A stretch of DNA of 64,000 nucleotides from Dactylorhiza incarnata (taxonomy: Eukaryota; Streptophyta; Magnoliopsida; Asparagales; Orchidaceae). The notes under the pieces are model-generated. The model was not told the origin of the DNA and did no database searches. It worked only from the letters and a program-made list of their open reading frames with translations. Positions within the stretch are counted from its first letter, which is position 1. Every line of letters starts with the position of its first letter. The position numbers were made by a program, and so were the translations under genes. The stretch lies in the NCBI GenBank assembly GCA_033032865.1, contig JAWHQI010000028.1, positions 10,435,001-10,499,000 of the forward strand. The letters are read 5' to 3'. This document shows, one piece after another, positions 33,101 through 44,456 of the stretch.

Positions 33101-34440
33101 AATAATACCATGGATAAGCCCTAGATGAGAATACCCAGCCTGTATATCTTGGTAAACATATAAATCCTAACATAGACACAAATGTTCTTTAGGCGACATT
33201 GTTAGTATGATAAGTTTGAGATTAATGTTATATCAAGGTTTGTTGATACAATGTTGCATGTATGTAACAATAGAGATTCAATTTTTAGACATAGAATAAA
33301 GTGATGATTCTAATATATTTATTCATATCGATATAGAGTTGATTCTATGGTCTATGCAAAACATAATAGATTCATGTACTAATCATGATCACAAACTATA
33401 TGTTTGGAAGGAATAAAATCTTTTGTAGTTATATTTGATGTTTGACTTACATGATCATATGATTTTGCATGATTATTATATATGATCATTAATATTAATT
33501 CATAGTGATTAAGTACTCGTAATTAATTATTCATGATAATGTACATGAGGAATTTTTAAAGAAAATTCATATTCAATCTTTTCAATTTATTAAGTAGAAA
33601 CGTTGTAAGGTTAATAGTGAATATAAGAAAATATGTTTATTTTGAAGAGTTCTGTAAATTTTCTCTTTGGTTTTTGAATATTAAACAAATACATATATTT
33701 TTATTGATTTTTCAGAATTTTAAAATTATAGAAAATCAGAGACTCGAGCTAGCGCCGGCGTTAGGTCCTAGCGCCTGCGTTAGCTCACAGAGAGTGTTTA
33801 TTTTAATCATATGGCCTAGATTTTCTTTGATTTTGCTTCCGATTTTTCTTAATTATGTTTTTTGCAATGTAAGGCCTGTCTAATGAAGTGATGAGACAAG
33901 AAGAAATCGCAAAAAGTTGCGGAAGTTAAAATTTTTAATACATGGGTTTCACATTCATTAAAGCTTCATACTCATTAGACCTTAATTCTTGAGTTTTGCA
34001 CAACATATGCATGAGTGAAATGATCACAAATAAGTGAAATAATATCCATGCAATTTTTCAATTCCGATATAAATTTAGCCTAATACCCCTAAAATGCACC
34101 TTTTAAATCCATTTGGACACTTATTTCATTTTGTCTTAATCATATAACCAATTTAGTTTTTCAAATTTTATAAGACTTTTGGGAAATGGATTTAGAAGGA
34201 TAGAAATAAAAAGGATAAGTAGATCTCTTGAAAAATGCATGACTTTTTATTCAATTTTATTCAATATGATTTATTTATGAATTTTGGTTTAATATGAGAA
34301 AGTCATATCACAAGTCATATAAAGTGATCATATCATGATGGTTCAATAAAAGCTAAAAACAAAATAGAAATTGAGCATATCATGAAGTAGATAAATGATA
34401 TTTTATTTTTTTGGGTTGATTTCAACTTCATGCAAATAAT
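30165..34440 (-). other. Long non-coding internal region of Sirevirus II
   Basis: AT-rich, no coding frame I would support. Near the 3' LTR it has the same kind of polypurine cluster as element I, seen on the plus strand as CTCCCCC runs at about 30298-30420. Segments around 31640-31870 (CTTATCAGG, CTCATTAAGACTTATC) match the 3' region of element I. Isolated GCTAGCGCCGGCGTTAGC boxes lie at about 32772-32802 and 33747-33785. Any antisense accessory gene has decayed or been lost. Confidence 0.75.
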
Positions 34441-34506
34441 TGGATACTAATGAATGAGAGATTTAGGTATCCAAAGAGGACTGGGTGTGACGGTGCCTTT
34501 GGGTAC

Positions 34507-35916
34507 CTAAATACATCGTGTTTGCTTTTGGGGAGATGGAAGTGAATGAGCGCTTTTGAGTGGAGTTTGTGTTTCATCTTTAACTTTGGGTCTCCATTCA
34601 AATCTTGGTTTAACATTATTTTTAGTTTTCAAATTTCCATAATCATTTACTTGAACATTTGAATCAAAAAGGTTTTTGAATTTATAATTTGAAGGAAATT
34701 TGTTTGCATTTAAATTTAGGTTGGGAGAAACATGATTTTGTATATTATGGTGATTTTGATTTTGATTTAAAAATCCTTTATGTTCCGTACTCCCATTGTT
34801 AAACTTAGGTAAGATGTTCATATTCATATTAAACTTGTTTTTAGATATTGTTTGATATTGTGAATTTGTATTTACAATTTTCGTAAGCAAGTTGATTTTT
34901 GATTTTAATTCATCATTTTTAATCATTAAATTACGTCTAGCTTTATTATAAGCGATTGTGCTATTTTTAATAGTTGAAACATTTGAATCTATATGATCTT
35001 GATAGTTATTTCTATATTCATCAAATGTTTCATCCATCTCTTTAATTTCAATTTTATAGTCTTTGCACTTAGCACAATCATTTATCAAAGATGAATTTTC
35101 TAAACATTATTTTTCAGTTTGTTGTTTTACTAAAATAAAATCCTTTTCAAGTTTCTTGTGCTTTTCTTTTAATTCATTATATTCTACACAAGTTGTGGTG
35201 TTTTCAACTAAGGAGCCATGTGTAGAACTAGATAAATTAGAATTTGATTTTTCATTAATTTTTGCCTTTAAAATTTTATTTTCTAAATGCAAATGTTTAT
35301 TAGCATTTTTTTATTTCTTAATTTTGCGTTTTGTAGTTTGAAGCAATTGTAATGAAGAGATAGAAGTACAAAAGATAGGATTTGATTTCCTTACATTGCT
35401 TTCGGGAGAGGCATGAATTGAACATATAGTTTCTTTTACATCTTTTTGGCACTCCTCTTCCGAAGACATTACTTCTTCTTCTTCTTTTCCATTTGATGTG
35501 AGCTCCATTGATTCGTCATGAGAGGAGCATTCTTGAAGACTTGTGCAAGCTTGCATATTCTTCGGTTCTTGTGATTGTTCCATACCTGTAGAAGGAGAAT
35601 CATACATTTCTTCAAGAAATTTCCATACTTTGTATGCACTAGAAAATCAGTATATTAATTTTGAAATGTCATGAGATAAAGCACAGAAAATACTATTTAA
35701 AGCTCTTGCATTTAGGTGACATTCCTTTTTATTTGTTTCATACGCTGGTCTAACTATTGCTATATCCCATGCATTGATATCTAAATTTTTAATAAACTTT
35801 TCCATTAAAAATTTCCACCCTTTATAATTTCTCCCTTCGAATAAAGGTGGTTTAAGAGATTTTTCTTCTTCATAAAAATTTACCCCACTAATAGAAGCGA
35901 GATCATGAGACGCCAT
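34507..35916 (-). pseudogene. gag: Gag remnant of Sirevirus II
   Basis: Starts MASHDLASISGVNF at 35916, after the primer-binding site (TGGTATCAGAGG, 35962-35951). One frame carries the whole remnant with in-frame stops at 35647, 35311 and 35107. The middle of the UBN2 domain and the first zinc knuckle are missing (LIY, stop, FSSAYKVWKFLEEMYD passes straight to a Ser/Glu-rich segment). A coiled coil and an Asn-rich segment remain. Shortly after it, VPKGTVTPSPLWIPK marks the usual gag end, and then all of pol is deleted. Confidence 0.85.
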
Positions 35917-35964
35917 TATTCCCGGTTGTTAAGCCGATTGGAATAAAACCCCTCTGATACCACT

Positions 35965-36931
35965 TGTTGGATCGGTAGGCGCCCTTAGAGGGGGTGAATA
36001 AGGGTTGTAAAAACTTTAGATATATTTTGAATAACTTTGAAAAAGCTTTGATTATTAAACTAGAGAAGATCAAGACAAATCAAGTGAAGCAAAAGTAAAG
36101 ACATGATTTTATTAACTTAAGAAGCCTGATTACAAAACTTGATCTCTTATCGAAGCTAGAAATCAAAGCGAATAGAAAGACTCTTTTTGTTTTCTATACC
36201 GACTCGTATCCCCACGAACCGGTTGGCTTTAGCCGATCCTTCCCTGGATACAACCTCAAGCCGCTCTAGCCTCTATGTGGATCTCTTGGAGAAGTAGGCG
36301 AAGACGCAGAGTATGATCGTAGTCAATGCGGTCTTTCGTCACGATGATGACGCATGTTGAAATCTTCTCCACGGATCTCCTTAAGCCTTCATGGATTTGT
36401 GGGAGTATCTCTCTGAACCTTCCTCTCTATGCTGTGGCACGAAGCTCTGGAATTCCGGATCTCAAGAGAATGAAGAAGACGGATCCAAGGTGTCCTTTTT
36501 ATAGCCTTGGAGCTAGCGCCTGCGCTATCGCTACTGCCTGCGCTATCCCAAATTAGGCAATATTCTCCGCGTGAGAATCCTTCATTTTAAGCAAGCCGGC
36601 CGCCTTCCTCTTGTGCTTTGCGCTACCGCCGGCGCTAGTAGATACCACCTGCGCTAGCTGCTACCGCCAGCATTAGCTACTATCGCCAGGCGCTAGCACC
36701 TTCCATAACTATTTTCGAAATTTTCTCAAGTCAGCTCTAGCGCCTGCGCTAGCGCTAACGCCAGTGCTAGCGGGCATGTTGGAATTTTTGCTTCAAATTT
36801 TGGCGCAACATTCTTATGTTATCCTTGAGTCATGTGGACTTGTTATCCTGCACACTTAAACACACAAGATCAAATACACATAGGATTTGTTATTCTCAAA
36901 CCTAGGAGATGCGTAAGACCATGTTCCAACA
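35965..36931 (-). repeat. 5' LTR of Sirevirus II (967 bp)
   Basis: Minus-strand start TGTTGGAACATGG at 36931, end CGATCCAACA at 35965. GCTAGCGC boxes lie at about 36515-36770, with CTATAAAAAGG (TATA) beyond them at about 36500. It lacks about 175 bp present in the other LTR. Confidence 0.93.
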
Positions 36932-36936
36932 CATGT

Positions 36937-37865
36937 ATGGGTTAAAGCAAGCGCCGAGGGCGTGGTACGGGAAGATTGCAGAATATCTCTTATTCTGTGG
37001 ATTCGTTGCTTCAGACTCTGACTCGAGCTTGTTTGTCAAGAACGGCGGGGAGCTTCATGTCATCGTGCTGCTTTACGTCGACGATATGATCGTGACGGGG
37101 AATTTGAAGGAGGAGGTAGCAAAGCTTCGGGCTGAGTTATCTATCAGATTTGAGATGAAGGACTTAGGTGAGCTTCACCATTTCCTTGGACTCAAAGTGC
37201 AGAGGAAGGGAAGTGGAGTGCTGGTGTCCCAGGCTGGATATGCGAAGCGAATCATGGAGCGATTCGGCATGAAGGAAGGGAAGTGCATCTCTACACCTCT
37301 GGAGAAGGCCATGAAACTTCGGAAGGAAGAGGGGAGGATTCTGGAAGATCCGCTTGTGTTCCGAGCTCTGGTTGGGAGCTTGATCTATCTAACGATCACT
37401 AGGACAGATATTGCATATGCAGTTGGCAGGGTGAGTCGGTATATGGCAGAACCACGGATGCCTCATCTACTAGCGGCCAAGAATATTTTGAAGTATGTCA
37501 AGGCGACCTCTGATATGGGTCTCCTATACAGGAGAGATGTGGGCTCCGAGGTGCATAGGTACATGGATGCTAATTACGGGGGAGATTCAGATAATTGGAA
37601 GTCGACGTCGGGATTCATCTTTATGGCGGGCCCCATGGCTATATCATGGTGCAGCAAGAAGCAGGATTCCGTGTTTGTCTCTACCACGGAAGCGGAATAC
37701 AAGGCTTCGGCCTTGGCAGTTCAAGAAGCCATCTGGCTTAGGAGGTTGTGGGAGATGTCCATAAAGAGGTTCGGGGTCCGACTCTGCTCCGCGGCAACAA
37801 CGAGAGTGCTCTCAAACTGGTTACTAATCCAGTTTGTCTGGGGAGGAGCTCGCGCGGTCTGGTAA
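36937..37865 (+). pseudogene. pol: Tork/TNT-like pol, second fragment: reverse transcriptase and RNase H
   Basis: Resumes at YGLKQAPRAWYGKIAEY after the Sirevirus II insertion. LLYVDDMIVTG is the catalytic motif. RNase H follows (MDANYGGDSDNWKSTSG, STTEAEYKASALAVQEAIW). A frame change near 37770 leads into NNESALKLVTNPVCLG in another frame. The RNase H C-terminus is then lost and the sequence passes into GCGGTCT-rich LTR-like DNA, so the pol end and polypurine tract were deleted. Confidence 0.9.
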
Positions 37866-39020
37866 ACCACGCGGTCTTGCGGTCTCCATCTGCGGTCTGA
37901 TCTCTTTGGTCTAGGCGCAGGTCTAATCGGCTTGACCACCGTTCTGTGTCCAAGGTACCTAGGTGAGGCCGCGCGGTCTGATTTGTGAGACCACGTGGCA
38001 TGTTGTTCTGTACCGTGCGGGTTAAGCTGTTAATCGCGCGGTCTATTCTCTAGGAGGGGCAGTCCGGTCTGGTGACTGTCTGGGTCCTTGGTGGTGCGCG
38101 CGGACTAAGGTCTTCTTAGTCGCGCAGTCTCCGGTTTTGTGATCGCATAGCAGGTCCATCGGCGATCTGCTGGTATATGCGGTCATTGGTGTTGGTCGAC
38201 TTGGCGGGCTGTTGCCTTAGTCGACCTGGCTGTGTTCGCGGTCTCTGAAGGAGGCCTCTTGTGGCGGACACAGGTTGTGAGCGTCATGACCGGGCGAGTT
38301 GTCATGATCATGCGGCTTCTTGGAGGAGTGGCGATCTCCGGTCCGGGTTGAAGCCGACGAGCTCACGGCGTAGAGCAATCTGCTGACCATGCAGGTTGAC
38401 CAGTCTTGGTCAACCAGTCAGAGGGCGGTGACTCTACTTCATAGGGTGGTGACTGGATCATGTCGCACGCCTATAAAAAGGAGTCACTGTAGCAGCAAAT
38501 TGCATCGCACCAAGTGTAAGCTGAGCTCGCGCCTATTTCTTGCGGAATCATTCGTGTGACCGGCCAATTAGCTGATTGATGTTTCCTTGTACAGCTTCTG
38601 TAGATTGTGTGGGCAGCAGCGGTCATCTCTTCTTATAGGGTGCTTGGGCGGTCATGCGGCTTGCAGTGCGGGCTGCTGAAGTTCGGGAGAATCAGTGGAG
38701 TTCGGGAGGTCGCGGAGGTTCAGCTGGTGTTGATCAAGTCGCCGGCAGTGTGTTCGCACGGTCTCGTTTCCTAGTCGCGCGATCAGCCAGGTCGGGCGGT
38801 CACGCGGTCTCAGTGGGCAGATCGTTGGTTATCTTTCTCAGCTTATTTTCTCCTATTTTTTGTGTACTGGCGAAATCATGTCTCGTCATGTATACCTCAC
38901 TTTGTAATGAAGATTTTTTGCTATCATCAATAAAGATTGTGTTGCTTCATGTGCTTCTGGTTGTTGGCTTTAACTTTGAGTTGTACAATTCCTGCTCACT
39001 CCTAGATCTACGGTAAATTT
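37866..39020 (+). repeat. 3' LTR (partial) of the Tork-like element
   Basis: CpG-rich, with many GCGGTCT/AGACCGC repeats. CTATAAAAAGG (TATA at 38472-38480) and a downstream polyadenylation signal AATAAAG near 38929 fit an LTR promoter and terminator. The left limit is unclear because the pol-LTR join is deleted; the right end abuts A2 near 39020. No coding potential is supported. Confidence 0.65.
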
Positions 39021-39024
39021 CACA

Positions 39025-40240
39025 GAGTGAGATTTTATTGAAACACCTATAGGCCTTGCTTGATGAGGAATATCCTAAGAATATCCCATCATCAGCCTTC
39101 TTGTCAAATTTGGCAAGATGGCTTTTCCCATTATTGAGGATAATGCAAGTACACCCAAAGATTCTAAAATAAGTGATTATAGGTGCCTTTCCCTTCAACA
39201 ACTCATAGGGAGTCTTCAATTTAGTCTTGTGAATGAGACTCCTATTAAGAACATAATTTGCAGTATTTACTGCCTCAGCCTAGAAGGTCTTTGGCAAGTT
39301 AGATTCAGCTAATAATATCCTTTCTGATTCAATTAGGGTTCTATTTTTCCTTTCAGCCACCCCATTCTGTTGGGGGGTTCTAGGAGCTGAAATGCTTTGC
39401 CTGATACCTTCATCCTCATAGAATCTACAAATTAACTGATTCTCAAACTCAGTGCCATGATCACTTCTGATCACAGCAACCTGTGTGTTGAGTTCAGATT
39501 GAATCTATCTAATGACTCTTGAGGGAATCTTGAAGGTGTCTGACTTAGCTTTTAGAAAGAACACCCAGCTAAACCTAGAGAAATCATCAACAATGACTAA
39601 TCTGTAGGACTTTCTTGCTAAGCTTTGAGTGGAGTTAGGGCCAAACAGGTCCATGTGCAATAGGAAAAGGATTCTAGGAGAATCATTCTTACCAATTGGT
39701 TTGAATGAAGCTTTGATCTGCTTACCTAGTTGGCCGGCTCTACATGGGTGGTCTTTATTGAATTTACCAGTTGGTAAACCCTTGACTAGGTTGAGTTTGC
39801 AGAGTTTAGCTATGGTCTTAAGGTTAAGATGACTAAGTCTCCTATGCCACAGCTCACTATTTTCTAACCGGGAGTTAAACAAGCAGATCTCTGACTTTGT
39901 GTACTCAAAGTCCACAACATACACCTTACCTTTTCTGAGACCAGTCAAAACTGTTTGATCAGTCTTAGAGCTAACTTTATGACACAAGGACTTGGTGAAT
40001 ACAACTTTGTATTCACCATCACACAACTGACTAATGCTGATCAGATTATGTTGAAGTCCTTCAACATAAGCTACTTTAGAAAAGGAGATTTATCCAATCC
40101 TGAGCAAACCATATCCTTTGGTTTGAACAGAGTGGGAGTTCCCAAAAATTACCTTGGGTCCTTCCTTGGCCTTGAAATTTTCCAGCAAATCTCTTGCTCC
40201 AGTCATATGCATGGAGCATCCACTGTCTAGATACCACTAC
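39025..40240 (-). pseudogene. pol: Protease and integrase of A2
   Basis: Protease [13 protein letters not shown] lies at about 40235-40195, followed by [18 protein letters not shown]. Integrase zinc region: WHRRLSHLNLKTIAKL, where the second CxxC position reads CRAGQ. Core: HMDLFGPNSTQS, IRSDHGTEFEN and NGVAERKNRTL, so all three catalytic acids are present. Then YSSSSKAYRCFNK and the break. Stops occur near 40090, 39505 and 39280. Confidence 0.9.
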
Positions 40241-40399
40241 TGGTTTGTGGTTGAACAACCTTCCCTCTGCACATGTAGAATAAACATTAATAACGACCCT
40301 CTCATGCTGGGGTCTCTTCCTTCTATCATCATATGGAGATATGAAAGAATTAGGTGGTCTTCCATTGTTCTCCCTTAAGTAAAGAAGTGATGCATTGTT

Positions 40400-42644
40400 A
40401 TGCCAGCAATATTTGGCAATGTGTCCTTGTTTGGAGCAGCAAAAACATCTTGGGATAGAAGCAAAAGAAGGTTTTTATGTTTGGTGATTTGGTGCAGGAA
40501 ATACGCGTCTATAAGAAATCAACGTAGTTTTAGAGTTGCGTCGAGTGCAATTCAACGTACCTGCATAGTCCCGTCGATAACCATTCGAAGTATGATATTG
40601 GTTACGTCGAGTGTAGTTCGACGCACCCACATAGTTGCTTTGAGATGATATTGACGCATATGCTGGAGTCCGTCGAGATGCATTCGACGCATTCCTAAAA
40701 TTGTGTCGAGTTCTACTCGACGTATGATTCATATCATTCAGTGTTTGTGAATTTGAATTTAGAATTTTCTTAAGCAATGTGATTTCTGACCTTAATTTAT
40801 CATTCTTGATCATTAAAATCATGTCTATCTTTATTGTATGCATTTGTATTGTTTATGAGTGGAAATGACAGAGTAAATATGAGCTTGGTAATCATTTATA
40901 TATTCCTCAAAATTTTCATCCATCTCTTCTATTTCAATTTTATAACTTCTGCATGTAGCACACTCATTCTTTAAGTCTAAATTTTCCAAGGGTTGTTTGC
41001 CTAGGATTCTTGGTTCATCACTAGTGTCTACCATGTTTAATGTGGTGAGTTTATTAGGGTTATCTTTCTCATTTCTTCACATGATTCTGATATATTATTG
41101 GGACTAGACCTAGAAGATGTTATTGGTCTATCACAAGCAAGTTTACTAGTGAGTGATTGTAATCCTTGATTAAGATGATTAAATCTCTTGGAGAGATTTT
41201 GTGAGATCTCTTTGATCTTTTGGCTCCTTCCATTGAGGGAGTCTTAAAAGGCTTTTGCCTTTGAGAGTTCTTTCCTTAGATCTGAATTTTCATTAACTAA
41301 GTGATCTATTTCTTTTTCTTTCTTAAGCAGTTCACATTTCAGATCATTGTTAACTGAGAATGAGGAATCTTTACTAAGAGCTTTTATTTTAGATTTGATT
41401 GTTTCAAGTTCCTTTTGATTGTTGATGTAATCTTGGCAAAATTCTTTAAAACATCCTTCAAAATCTTTTGAAGAAAAATCAAGGTCTTCAAATATGCTTA
41501 CCTCAATTTCATTAGTGGGATCTTCAAAAGCCATTAAGCAGGCTTCTTCTGGTCCACCTTCTTCATCATCATCAGATGAGGAGGAACTTCATTCTGAATT
41601 TGAATTACTCTAGGTCTCAGCTAAGAGACCTCTCTCATCTTTCTTCTCCTTTATCATGAAGGATTTCTTCTCCTTTCTCATGAAGGATTTCTTCCTGTGC
41701 TCCTTCATCTGCTTGTTTTTCTTGTTCTTGTCTTCCTCAGGACATTCAGTAGAAATATGTCCTGGCTTTCTGCAAGAAAAATAGATTATCTCATGTTTAG
41801 GAGTTTTGTCATACCTTGGCTTGCTTGAGCTCCTCTCTCTCCTTCTGGAATCTTTTGTCCTGGCCCACTTCTTGTATCTCTTAGCCAAGATATTAAACAT
41901 TTCTTCTTCAGTAGTGGAGGACTATGCTTCTGTACTTTTTAATGCAAGAGTCCTCTCTTTAGAAGTAGGTGTCCTTTCTTGGGCTTCTGACTCAGCCCTG
42001 CTTTTCTGTAGGAGCTCATAGGATTTGAGATTTCCTAGGAGAGCATTCGTTGATATCTCCCCGAGGCATCTAGAATCTCTGATAGCCAAGATTCTGGAGT
42101 CCCATAAGCTAGGGAAGCACATGAGGAGCTTGTCATTAATCTCAGTCTGAGAGATTTCCTTGTCAAGCCCTCTCAGCTCATTTATGATGAGGCTAAATCT
42201 GTCATACATTTCTGTAATGCTTTAATCAGCCTTTTTCTTGAAATTCTCATATTGAGATATGAGAAGAGCCTTTTTGTCTTTCCTCTCATCAGAGCATCCT
42301 TAAACAAGTCTAGAGAGAGATTCCATGATCTCTTTTGCAGAGTTGCAATCAGCAACTTTCTAAAATATGTCATCAGACATGGTTGAGACCAGTATGTTCA
42401 TGGCCTTGGCGTCACATGCCTTTACCTTCTTCTCATCCTCAGTCCATTCTTCTTTGGGAACTGAGATTTGTATGATTTTCCCAGTGGAGTCTTTCCTTAT
42501 TGGGGCTAGAGGACCCATGAGGATTACATTGAAAATTTCCTCATAAATAGAGTTCATATATAGTTTTATCCTGTCCTTCCAGAGTGTAAACTTATTCAGA
42601 TTACACACTGGAGGTCTTGTAGAGGCATAATCCTTAGAGCTCAC
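40400..42644 (-). pseudogene. gag: Gag of A2
   Basis: Start MSSKDYASTRPPVCNLNKF at 42644. UBN2 region with stops near 42360, 42300 and 42223. The first knuckle reads IYFSCRKPGHISTEC, where related copies have ICYSC, so its first Cys is lost. Lys-rich repeats (KKSFMRKEKKSFMIKEKK) follow, then an acidic patch and a coiled coil (41534-41244) with further stops. The motif-coding segment (about 40735-40500: TRHNFRNASNASRRT, NYTRRNQYHTS) precedes the second knuckle CFCCSKQGHIAKYC at about 40450-40400. Confidence 0.88.
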
Positions 42645-42742
42645 TTTCCTTTTAAAATATACTTAAAATAAAGAAAAAATATAAGAGGTCTTTTTGATTA
42701 AGGTGTTAACCTTTTATTGATCAACCTCCCTCTGATACCAAT

Positions 42743-44456
42743 TGAAAGTGCACAGTGTCCCTCTGAGAATCCTCTAGGGGGGGGGGGGGAATTGAGATTT
42801 AAAAATAATCCTATTCTAACTATGAAAACAATAAAATAATCTTAGGATTTATGCTCAATCAAGATCACATACAGAATAAAATAGTGCAGGAATATAAAGC
42901 AGAAAACAATAATGTATACTAGCTATGAGGGACAACACAAATAATTAGCAAACCAGAAGACACACAGATTTTTATAGAGGTTCCCCAAAATGTGGGTACT
43001 CCCCTCTTCTACCACCTGGTAGGGATGCACCACTGTGCCTGAATCTATTGGTAAGGAGACTCTTAGAACCACTGATCTTTAGACAATGAGATCATGAACC
43101 ACCAGATCTTTTGATAAGGAGATCTTGAACCACAAGATCTTTTGATAAGGAGATCTTAAAACACTGAATCCCTTGAAGAGGGATTAACAAAAATCTTTTA
43201 CAAAAGGGAAATAGAAAGAGAAAGTAAGAAGAGAAGTGTTGTTGGAATTCTATTTTCAGAATTCTTATGAAAGGCTGTATGAAGAAAAGCCTCTTGAGTC
43301 TTTCACTGGATCTGCTCTTGATTAACTCCTGCTTATAATAGTGATTGATTACAGGAATTCTAGTTGTCAGATCCTTGTTCTTCTCTTCCTATAGAACTCT
43401 GGCTGCTATATGATTGTGTTGAGAAGCAGCCTTCAGTTATTCTGTCGTTCAGGAGAGAGCATTTTTTTCTTCTCTTTTCAATATTCTCTGTTAGGGTTCC
43501 TGAGAGAGGAAGAAGAAGGAGCCCAATAGAACAGTATGTCGTTTGTGATGAATGCTCTAACTTTCTCTTTCTTCTCTTGCCTTTTATTGTCCCTATTCAA
43601 TTTTTGAATTTGTGTCCTTTTCTGGTAGAACCTGAAAATGTATTTTTGTCAGGACATTTACTTCTTCTTTCCTTCTTTAATTCCCGACCCGTCCACCAAC
43701 ATAAAGCTTGTTTCCAAGAAAGCTTTTCTCTACCCTCTGTTAATTCTTCATTCCATTTGAGGTAATTATGGAGCCGTTGGAGAACGGTCTTGAGAGAGGT
43801 GGGCCATGAGAGAGGGTCCAAAATGACAGTTGAAAAGGTTTCCCTTTTCAGACTGTATTCGACATAGCGTCGAGTTCTCTTCCTCTCATATCGACGCACC
43901 TTCTAGTTCTTTTAGGGGCAGCTTTGAATTCATCCATGCTCTGATTGAACTCTGCTAGTCGACATTGCATCGATACCCAATCGACATTACCATCGAGTTG
44001 ATGGCTTGGCTCTGAACTTCATTATCTGCATCGAGATGAAGTCGACGTTGCGTTGAATTTAAATGGCTTCGACAGATACCTCCTTCTATTTTGAGTTGAA
44101 GTAGAAGCTACGTCGACTTCTTAAGATACTTCGACAAGTGCATGGCCTCTACATCGATATCTATTCGACGTAACATCGACTTAAGTTACTTCGATAGAAG
44201 GGTGAACCACTTGGACTTCTAGTCATAGTAGCGTCGATATTCATTCGATGTTGCGTCGATTTCTATTCGACGCAAATATTAACTTCACCAAATTTGTGCT
44301 TCTCTTGATATAGTCTTGACACCCTAAGTTGAGTGTGACATCCTAAGACATCTAATGACCAGATTACCCTCACTATACACTAGGTAATTCAATCCTAAGA
44401 GATAAAATCACTTTTAGTGAATTTGTTAAGTTAATTCAAAGGGGGTTTTCCCAACA
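42743..44456 (-). repeat. 5' LTR of A2 (1714 bp)
   Basis: Minus-strand start TGTTGGGAAAACCCCC at 44456 and end GTGCACTTTCA at 42743. The motif region is at about 43850-44290 (TCGACG/CGTCGA pairs), the hairpin array at about 43040-43200, and a poly-G run on the plus strand (poly-C on minus) near 42777-42789. Confidence 0.92.

Larger units (their letters stand above)
21633..36931 (-). mobile_element. Sirevirus II, non-autonomous, inserted in the Tork-like element
   Basis: LTR ends are TGTTGGA (plus side, 21633) and TTCCAACA (36931). Flanks are CCTGT (21628-21632) and CATGT (36932-36936), a 5-bp duplication with one mismatch. The flanking reverse transcriptase reads through in one frame if the insertion is removed. 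Internal content on the minus strand is a damaged gag (35916-34507) followed by 4.3 kb of non-coding DNA; no protease, integrase, reverse transcriptase or RNase H was seen. Its left (3') LTR is interrupted by Sirevirus III. Confidence 0.93.
39025..44456 (-). mobile_element. Sirevirus IV copy A2, 3'-truncated
   Basis: Minus-strand order: 5' LTR (44456-42743), primer-binding site TTGGTATCAGAGGG, gag, protease, integrase, then a break inside the integrase C-terminal region at about 39025. Reverse transcriptase, RNase H, accessory gene and 3' LTR are missing. Same LTR family as A1. This copy shows that family IV had a normal gag-protease-integrase order. Confidence 0.9.

Noticed and set aside
38654..39016. 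120-codon plus-strand frame with a hydrophobic stretch
   Set aside because: Covers the Tork-like LTR downstream of its TATA box. The hydrophobic part comes from T-rich LTR sequence near the polyadenylation signal.
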